This document shows, piece after piece, positions 14,253 through 21,792 of a stretch of 21,792 nt of DNA. The position numbers and the translations under genes were made by a program. The stretch is taken from contig CAUYUJ010015510.1 in the NCBI GenBank assembly GCA_963575745.1, forward strand, positions 306,748-328,539. Direction: 5' to 3'. The notes beneath the pieces were generated by a model. The model did no database searches and was not told the origin of the DNA. It saw nothing but the letters and a program-made list of their open reading frames with translations. The DNA is from Prorocentrum cordatum. Lineage: Eukaryota; Sar; Dinophyceae; Prorocentrales; Prorocentraceae. Positions within the stretch are counted from its first letter, which is position 1; each line of letters starts with the position of its first letter.

Positions 14253-16410
14253 ATGCCGAGGGTGCCGAGGGAGGAGCAAGGGCTCGTCGAGGAGGCCCAG
14301 CAGCAGAGTCTGGACGAGAAAATGGTCGGGGAGCTCATCAGCGAGGGGACGCGTGGCCGCGTGCCCAAGATTGAGTGGTGGGATAAGCTCGAAAAGGACT
14401 CGGCGGACCAGGAGGCCTTCCAGGACTTCACGGATGACACGGTCGTGGAGGGCCAGTTGATGATCTACCAGGCGGTCGACAACAAACAGAAGAAGCAGGG
14501 CTACGCCATCGCGCGCGTCTGCGCCAACAGGAACACCGCGGCCCGAGCTTCGGGAGACATCGAGTGCAAGCACATCGCGGCGTTCGACGAGTACTACGAG
14601 CACTGGGCCCGGCGCCATCTTGTCCTCTCGTCGAAGGCGGCGTACCATGTTTGCCGTGCTAGCAGCACCAAGCGCGGTAAGGCCAAGACTAGCGAGGGCT
14701 TCAGGGGAAGAAGATCGTCCACCTCAAGGCGTACCGCTTCCTCAGCGCGGAGGAAGTACACGACCGGTCATACTGCGCGCTGGCCAGGCGCCTGCTGCGG
14801 GAGGCTATGGCTAGCGCAAGAGCTCAGACGAAGGGCGAGAAGCGCTGGCCGGGGATCCGCCCTGGTGACGCGTCTTCGGGGGGTCGTCGCGGTGCGGACG
14901 AGGCTCGCGGGTCGAAGGGGGGGGGCCCTGGACTCACGGTGAGCGGGCTCGCACGGGAGCGACGGGAACGGGCCTTGCTCCGCGCCCTTGTCGACGAGGA
15001 TGCTGGCGATGAGGGCCCAGCAGGCCAGCAGGAGCACGAGGAGGAGGCGGGAGAGGCCAAGGAGGTCAGCCGGGCAGAGTGGCCCGAGGTGACACCGCGC
15101 CTCCGTGGACGAGAGGACTATCCCATGAGTAGGAGGAGAATGGAGGACGCTCCAAGGGGAGGAGGACGAGTAATTAAGGAGAGGCGGCCGCCCTTGACTC
15201 CGCCAGACCAGCCCGCTTCCGGCCGAGGATCCCGAGCAGGAGGAAGTTCATGCGGCGGCTGCGGCGGAGGCTTCGCGCCGAAGGGTCGACGCGGTCGTCG
15301 ACGAGGCGCGCCAGAAACGAGGTAGGGATCACGAGGCGGACGAAGGGGGCGGCAGAGGGATGCAGCAGAGGATACAGGAGAGCGTAGGAGAGAGGCTCGT
15401 CGCAAAGGCGTAGGAGCGGCAAAAGGAGGCGCCAAAGAAGCGCGCTCGCAGTCGAGATCGAAGACGGTCGAAATCCAGGAGCCGGAGGAGGGGGCGGACC
15501 AGGTCCAGGACTTCGAGTGGGTCTCGTTCGACTTCGAGTTCTCGCAGAGGCTTCGGGGCGAGGGCCCCGATGGTGAGGGGGCCGGAGGCCAAGCATCGAG
15601 GAGCGTTGCTCAAGCAGGGCTTGCAGCAGATGGGCCGCTTCCTCTCCGGTCGCTCCGAAGCCGACGGCGCCCGCCGGGTACTTGAGCCAGAAGGTCGGTC
15701 TTCGACCGCCACGGCTCTGCCAAGGTCCCGAAGGGGAGCAAGTGAGAACCGAGGACATTCGCAGAAATGCTGGATGCCCTTCGCGCAGGGAGAGTGGAGG
15801 TGGCGGCGGATATGGCCATGGACCGTTTCCAGGCAATCGAGACGAGCCCTATCGAGAGAGATTGGCGTCGTGCTCAACACCTCTGGAGGCTGTCGAGCCC
15901 ACGGATGCCGCCAGCGTGCCCCCAGAACTGCTCGAGTTGGCGTCGGAGCAGGCAGGCGCCTCCAAGGATCTGGCTGGAAGGGCCAGGGCACCGGCCAGGA
16001 AGCTGGCCAGGGGCGAGCTGTCCATGGGGGCGCTGCCCAGACCCACGAGAACTGAAAGAGCTAGGCAAGCAATGTGCGGGAGCAAGCAACGATGCATGCC
16101 AGCTTGCAGTCCTATTTCGAGCAGAGCGACGCTGGAACACATGACGGACACCTGGGGCAGGGAGGGAACGCAGAAAGTATCGCGAGCGCGACGGGCGCCC
16201 GGCCGAGTCCAGCAGAAACGCTCTGCGCAACCAGCTGTCACTGTCACCCACCACTCATTGCTACGCGGGCTCCCGCCCCCTCCATTCCTCCACCGCTACG
16301 GCAGGCGCGAGGGGCATAATTTGGACACGGCGGCATCTTGTCTCCTAGGGCCCCCCCCCCTCGAAGGCTCGAGCAGTTGCGCCGAGAGGTCCCCGAGAGG
16401 CAAGCTCTAA
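14253..16410 (+). pseudogene. Frameshifted dinoflagellate retroelement-associated reading frame
   Basis: A long coding-like region broken by several frame changes. 14253-14703 reads MPRVPREEQGLVEEAQQQSL to FDEYYEHWARRHLVLSSKAA. From 14705 the frame changes at a G4 run (five Gs would restore it) and reads GKKIVHLKAYRFLSAEEVHD, then VSGLARERRERALLRALV, then an acidic and Arg/Gly-rich stretch to a stop at about 15325. 15350-15560 is Arg/Ser-rich. Further pieces in different frames are AKHRGALLKQGLQQMGRFL, TFAEMLDALRAGRVEVAADM and FQAIETSPIERDWRRAQHL, then LEAVEPTDAASVPPELLELA. From memory, this order (GALL..M.RFL, then L.ALRAGR..AAD..M.RF.A.E, then .AQHLE) recurs in dinoflagellate proteins associated with retroelements; that is not proved here. 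Spliced exons are a poorer fit, because the shifts fall inside continuous blocks. Confidence 0.5.
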
Positions 16411-16861
16411 CTGGCCAGAGAGACCCTCGCCGCCCGGAGAATCGCGGGAGGAACCAGCGCCGGAGAAGCCAGGCGTCGTCCAGAACAAGGGCGGCATCTC
16501 AGCGACGGGAGTAAAGTGCTGGCGATGGAGGCGCCACCCTACAAGGACACTGTCGAGTCCAGCGCACGAGATGAACAGAAGGAGGTCGAAGCCACGCCCA
16601 ATTCCATACTCCATATTCGCTGCTGCAGACGTTCGCCTGCGTTGACCTGGCGCATCGGCTGCGGTGCCGCATTCATATTACAAAAAGTGGATGCTGGCGA
16701 TAAGACCGATGTCATTCCCATTCCTTTTGTGGGGGGGGGGCTCCCCTCTCGCGGCCTCAGCCCCCCGGGGGCGGGAGGTCGACCCCCCGGGAGAGTGCGC
16801 TCTAAAGCTCTAAGTTCCGACCGCGCACGTTGGGGCACGCAGGGGGGGGGGGGGTCTTTTG
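16411..16861. other. No firm gene; G homopolymers
   Basis: Tail of the decayed reading frame followed by G runs (G11 at about 16731, G12 at about 16843) and C/G palindromic patches such as CCCCCCGGGGG. No exon is supported. Confidence 0.45.
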
Positions 16862-16877
16862 GCCCTTTTGGCTCAAA
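16862..16877 (+). other. SL-like relic
   Basis: GCCCTTTTGGCTCAAA matches GCCATTTTGGCTCAAG, the 3' part of the dinoflagellate spliced leader, at 14 of 16 positions, including an unbroken TTTTGGCTCAA. The 5' part of the leader is not recognisable. It lies 125 bp upstream of the 179-bp element at 17003. Confidence 0.45.
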
Positions 16878-17002
16878 CGAACGACAGAGGCCTGGACCGA
16901 CACGATTACGCGTTTTACACAGGTCTCAACTAGCAAACCTGGGATACAACACGCGTGGTTGTGCCAGTTTGAGGTATGCCAGTGAAAGGTACTGTGGAAG
17001 AT

Positions 17003-17181
17003 GTCCCAGACCAGGGTCGGTGGCGACACCCACTGTCTCCTCTTCTCTCCTCTCTGTGCGTGACCCTCAAGGCGCACGCGTCTCTGCGGGGCGTCCTGCG
17101 GCCATGCGCCCTCTGCAGGCGCCATCCCGCAGAGGGTGGGTACAGCAGACGAGCTCTCATGCTCGATCACCCCTCTCACAG
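17003..17181 (+). repeat. Introner-like 179-bp element, copy 1
   Basis: Starts GTCCCAGACCAGGGTCGG and ends TCGATCACCCCTCTCACAG. It aligns without gaps to 19942-20120 over its whole length; by hand count about 158 of 179 bases are identical. The homologous block is limited by GT at the left and AG at the right, and flanking sequence on both sides is unrelated. This is what two copies of a mobile intron would look like. No coding exon was recognised on either side, so splicing is not demonstrated. Confidence 0.65.
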
Positions 17182-18411
17182 GTTATCAGCCGCTTTACCA
17201 GAGTTGCGAGACCGACGCTGTCAGTCAGTGAGAGCGTTTGTAACGTCATTTCTTTAGTGGCTTTCTCGACCTGCACCTCAGCAGGACGGTTTCCGAGCGA
17301 GGTCAAGACGGAAGTCCCTCTGACATGAGCGCGCCATTCGTAAGACGGCGCAATCGCTTCAGATGATGCGACGACTCTCTTTGTTCATTCTTTGTGCGCT
17401 TTGTGACCATCGTTGATTGTCTCTGTTGGAAGCTGAATTGGCGATCTTGCGCGCGTGGGAAGTTCCCCGTTCTGGAAGTATGCGCCTCCACCTCGTGTAT
17501 CTGAGCTTTGAGACGGCATGGTGCGATCCCGTCAGCGCGAGCTCCCGTTCAGTCAGGCCGCACGGGTAGCGCCGGACAACCTGAGTTGTTCGGGTACCGA
17601 GGCAGGTTCACTTCTTGTGCTTCGCCGGTGGCAACACCTGCTGCGTCTCTGCCTCGTCGCCTTGGCTGGGCGCTGCTACGTGTTTTTTTGGAGCTTCCAA
17701 CGCGACAGAGACTTCTCGATGTGTCCCCCATTATCCAGCCTCTCTATTCCATTATCTCATGTCGTTTTGCGTCGGGGCGGGGCGCCCCCGCAGGTGCACT
17801 TCGACGCCCTCCTCTTCTCGCTTTCTGTTGTCCTTCCCCATCTCCATCCATCCATTGCTTCTCTCCCCCCATCTTTCTGCCTGGTCTTCTTTCTCCTCCG
17901 CGTTTCTGTGCGTGTTTGTTGCTATCAGACCCACATTCATATTTGAACGATTGTTGGACGCTGTGCCGCGCTGAGCGACCCTCGCCCCCTGAAGGCTGGT
18001 GTTCCCGACTGCGGCTGACGTCTTGATGCGCCCTGAAAGCGCGTGCCAATGCATCAGGGATGACTCTCGACTAGCTCGCGCGGGAGTGCGCCCCTGGCCG
18101 GGTGGCGCGTTGGACGGGCCGAGACTGCGCAGCTGGGACCCCCTCCTTCGGTTTACGATGTCGCCCCCATCGCTGACAGGTTGCAGGATGTAGGACGGCG
18201 GCGGACCACGCGTCGTTAAGCATTTCGTTCCCCTAATCGCGAAGAGTAGCCCCAGCTGGCGGGGGCGCCCCGCGTTGCGCGCCCCTCAGGAGTCGGGGCA
18301 TTTGCCACGGCTCTCCCAGGGCTCCCGGCGCGGGAGACTCGTGAAAGAGATTCGGACCGAGTACAGGAAACACCCGTGAAGACGGGTTTCCGAGATGGCT
18401 CCTCCCGCCCC
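17182..18411. other. No gene recognised; pyrimidine-rich
   Basis: Mixed sequence with pyrimidine-rich stretches (17690-17900) and CCCCGCAGGTGCACTTCGAC at about 17786, a word that recurs near 19619. Open plus-strand frames (around 17508-18026) are rich in Ser, Leu and Cys with no coding-type bias. Confidence 0.4.
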
Positions 18412-19941
<1,530 letters not shown>

Positions 19942-20120
19942 GTCCCAGACCAAGGTCGGCGGCGACGCCCACAGTCTCCTCTTCTCTCCTCTCTGCGCGT
20001 GACCCTCGAGGCGCGCGCGTCTCTGCGGGGTGCCCTGCGGCCATGCGCCCTACGCGGGCGCCATCCCACAGGGGGGGGATACAGCAGACTGGCTCCTATG
20101 CTCGATAACCCCTCTCACAG
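19942..20120 (+). repeat. Introner-like 179-bp element, copy 2
   Basis: Begins GTCCCAGACCAAGGTCGG and ends TCGATAACCCCTCTCACAG. Same length as copy 1 at 17003, ungapped. A G run lies directly to the left (19933-19942), as also near the 5' end of intron 3 of the TPR-like gene. Both copies point the same way. Confidence 0.65.
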
Positions 20121-20940
20121 GCACTACCTACAGTAATGGAAATCTATACGACAAAGAGGCCAACGCCCAGGTGGAAGCGAAGTGAGCCCCCACCAGTCCT
20201 TGCAATCTCCGGTTTAGTTGCGAGCTTGGCGTAAACGAAATTGGCGCGCCCCCAACCCCGATTCGGCCCCTCGCTTCTCCCTCCCCCGCCTTGTCCTTTG
20301 CGGTCCTGCGCGCGCTTTTGCTCTCCTCTCTGCCGGTCCTGTCTGCTGGTTCCGGTCTCCTCTCCCGGTTCTCGCCCCGTCGCTCTCCTCCTCCTTCTCC
20401 TTTGATCGTTGTGTTTCCCCCCCCCCCTCCTCCTTGCCCTTTGGCCGATGAGGGGGGGGGGGGGTCAGCTGCCTCGAGGAGGGAATGGGGCTGGGGGGGT
20501 CGAGGCACGAGGAGTGCAACGCCTTCCATGCGATTCCCCTCCCCTCGCGCGCGGGGCCTTCGGCCCGCTCCAGGTTCGAAGACGGGCCCCGCCGCACCGA
20601 GGAGGAGGGGGAGGGGGAGGGCGGGTGCAGCGTGCCCCCCCTTTCTGGGGAGGGGTGGTCGGGGGCCGTTGCCCCCCCCCCCCCCCACACCCCGCCCCAC
20701 CCCGCCCCGTCCTTCGCACGGTTCGGATGTTTTTTTTGGTTGAGCTACATGCCCCGCGCACGGCCCTCCCCCTCGCGCAGGGGCATCAGGGGGGCGCCCC
20801 GGGCTGGCGGCAGGTGAGAGACCCCAGGCCCTGCTTCGATATACTCACGCGAAAATGACAGCATGTCTGTTCCTAGTCGTGCTTAGGATCGGAACCTCAT
20901 CCCCTAAGCGCCTTTGGTTTTTACCTTCTCCCTTCATCCC
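20121..20940. other. No gene recognised; low complexity with G and C homopolymers
   Basis: Pyrimidine-rich to about 20440, then runs of G (about 20452-20463) and C (about 20671-20684), and GGAGGGGGAGGGGGAGGG (about 20604), which could form a G-quadruplex. Open frames on both strands follow from composition. No exon is supported. Confidence 0.4.
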
Positions 20941-21017
20941 TTCCTCCCGCCGTCCTCGTCCTCTTCCTCCTCGTCCTCTCCCTCCTCCTTCTCCTCCTCC
21001 TCCTCCTCCTCCTCCTC
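20941..21017 (+). repeat. Polypyrimidine (TCC)n array
   Basis: CCTCCCGCCGTCCTCGTCCT onward, ending in an uninterrupted run of about ten TCC units (20988-21017). It faces the GGA-rich block at 21307-21660, so the two could pair as arms of a large imperfect hairpin. Confidence 0.9.
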
Positions 21018-21306
21018 CACACTCCGGTCGTGCCCATCCATGCTCTTTCCTCAGGCTCCTCCCCCCCTCTTCCCTCCAGGTTCCTCCACCTCCTCCCCCA
21101 CGGCTCCTGTATGCCGCGCCGTGCGCGCTGCGGGCGGCGGGCAGGTCCGCAGTATCGCACACACGGGGCAGACGCGCACCGAGGTGGACGTCGCGCCGAG
21201 GCTCGGCTCCAAGGGGGGCAGGGGCGGGGGCGGGAGACAGGAGAGGGGGGACGGGGGTGAGACGGGGGGGGGCATCGGGCGCAGAACCTTCTCTGCTGAG
21301 AAAGAG
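21018..21306. other. No gene recognised
   Basis: Sequence between the TCC and GGA blocks, GC-rich with mixed composition. It includes GTCCGCAGTATCGCACACAC and GGAGACAGGAGAGGGGGG patches. No exon is supported. Confidence 0.35.
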
Positions 21307-21660
21307 GACGAGGAGGAGGAGGAGGAGGAGGAGGAGGAGGAGAGGAGGGAGAGTGAGGAGGGAGGAGGAGAGGGAGGGGCAGTAGGAGGAGGAGGAGGAG
21401 AGGAGGAGGAGTAGGAAGGGGAGGAGTGGGGGAGGCGAGCGGCGGAAGAGAGGAGGAGGAGGAGCGGAGGCGGAGGCGGAGGCGGAGGCGGAGGCGGGCG
21501 GAGGAGGAGGAAAAGATGGAGGAGGAGGATCGAGGACGACGAAGAGAGTGCGGTAGGGGAGGAGGAAGTAGGCAGGTAGGAGAGGAGGAGGGCAGTGAGG
21601 AGGAGGAGGATGAACGGAGACGGAGGAAACTGAGGAGTGTTAGGAGAAGACGAGGATGCG
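21307..21660 (+). repeat. Polypurine (GGA)n block with GGAGGC run
   Basis: About 350 bp of GGA/GAG-type repeats, with an ordered (GGAGGC)n stretch at about 21468-21497. All three minus-strand frames (Ser/Pro/Leu-rich) and some plus-strand frames (Glu/Arg-rich) are open because of composition. The G-rich stretch has G-quadruplex potential. Confidence 0.9.
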
Positions 21661-21699
21661 GCAAAAGAAAAGGAGTAGGAGTTGGAGCTTGCTTAGTCT

Positions 21700-21792
21700 C
21701 TAGGCCTCCCAGATGGAGTCCGAGCAGGTGGGCTCGAAGAATCGCTCCGCGTCGCCAGTGCATCGGCGATGCGGCTCGATGTTGAGCCCGGC
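21700..21792 (-). CDS. Possible exon at window edge, unknown product (minus strand)
   Basis: On the minus strand, 30 codons run from the window edge to TAG (21700-21702), reading AGLNIEPHRRCTGDAERF and then FEPTCSDSIWEA. Nearly every third position is C or G, unlike the adjacent GGA repeat. It may be the last exon of a gene to the right, or an internal exon with donor CTGGGAG|GCCTAG (GC type). Too short for family recognition. Confidence 0.35.
   Translation of the reverse strand, partial: AGLNIEPHRRCTGDAERFFEPTCSDSIWEA

Noticed and set aside
20914-21763. Long frames over the TCC and GGA blocks on both strands
   Set aside because: Explained by composition; only 21700-21792 on the minus strand keeps coding-type bias outside the repeat.

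Overview
This window looks like nuclear DNA of a dinoflagellate (Symbiodiniaceae, Polarella or Prorocentrum type); the species cannot be named from sequence alone. The evidence is GC-rich DNA dominated by low-complexity and repeat sequence, a LINE reverse transcriptase with a C-x3-C-x8-H-x3-C tail, exons that seem to be joined through GT, GC and GA donors, several matches to the 3' end of the dinoflagellate spliced leader (SL), and one intronless gene with the marks of a reverse-transcribed mRNA. No bacterial-style operons, RNA genes or CRISPR arrays were seen.

Layout. 1-1503: 3' part of a LINE, broken by one frameshift, followed at once by a four-unit tandem array (1504-2105). 2106-3119: no gene seen. 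3120-3980: three copies of a degenerate repeat, the middle one inverted. 4350-5730: an intronless alpha/beta-hydrolase gene bracketed by an 18-bp direct repeat, inserted at the edge of a long (ATC)n array (to 6300). 6301-6860: minisatellites and a dispersed repeat block. 7190-7312 and 7600-7761: two orphan exons. 8256-11528: a six-exon gene on the + strand encoding a TPR-like protein, with introns that share a repeat (introner-like). 11617-11958: two foldback elements. 12362-13555: trinucleotide, CAGCCT and 73-bp arrays. 13690-14056: an AT-rich island and a TTGCAGGATC array. 14253-16410: a frameshifted, retroelement-associated reading frame. 16860-20120: an SL-like relic, two 179-bp GT...AG-bounded repeat copies and a long (CT)n tract. 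20121-21792: polypyrimidine and polypurine blocks and a probable minus-strand exon at the right edge.

The genes do not form a pathway. The common theme is RNA-mediated and transposon-mediated remodelling: LINE machinery, a probable processed gene, SL relics, introner-like introns and foldback elements within 22 kb. The two strongest leads are the processed hydrolase gene (4350-5730) and the two intron-like repeat families (9121-9307 with 10391-10624, and 17003-17181 with 19942-20120).
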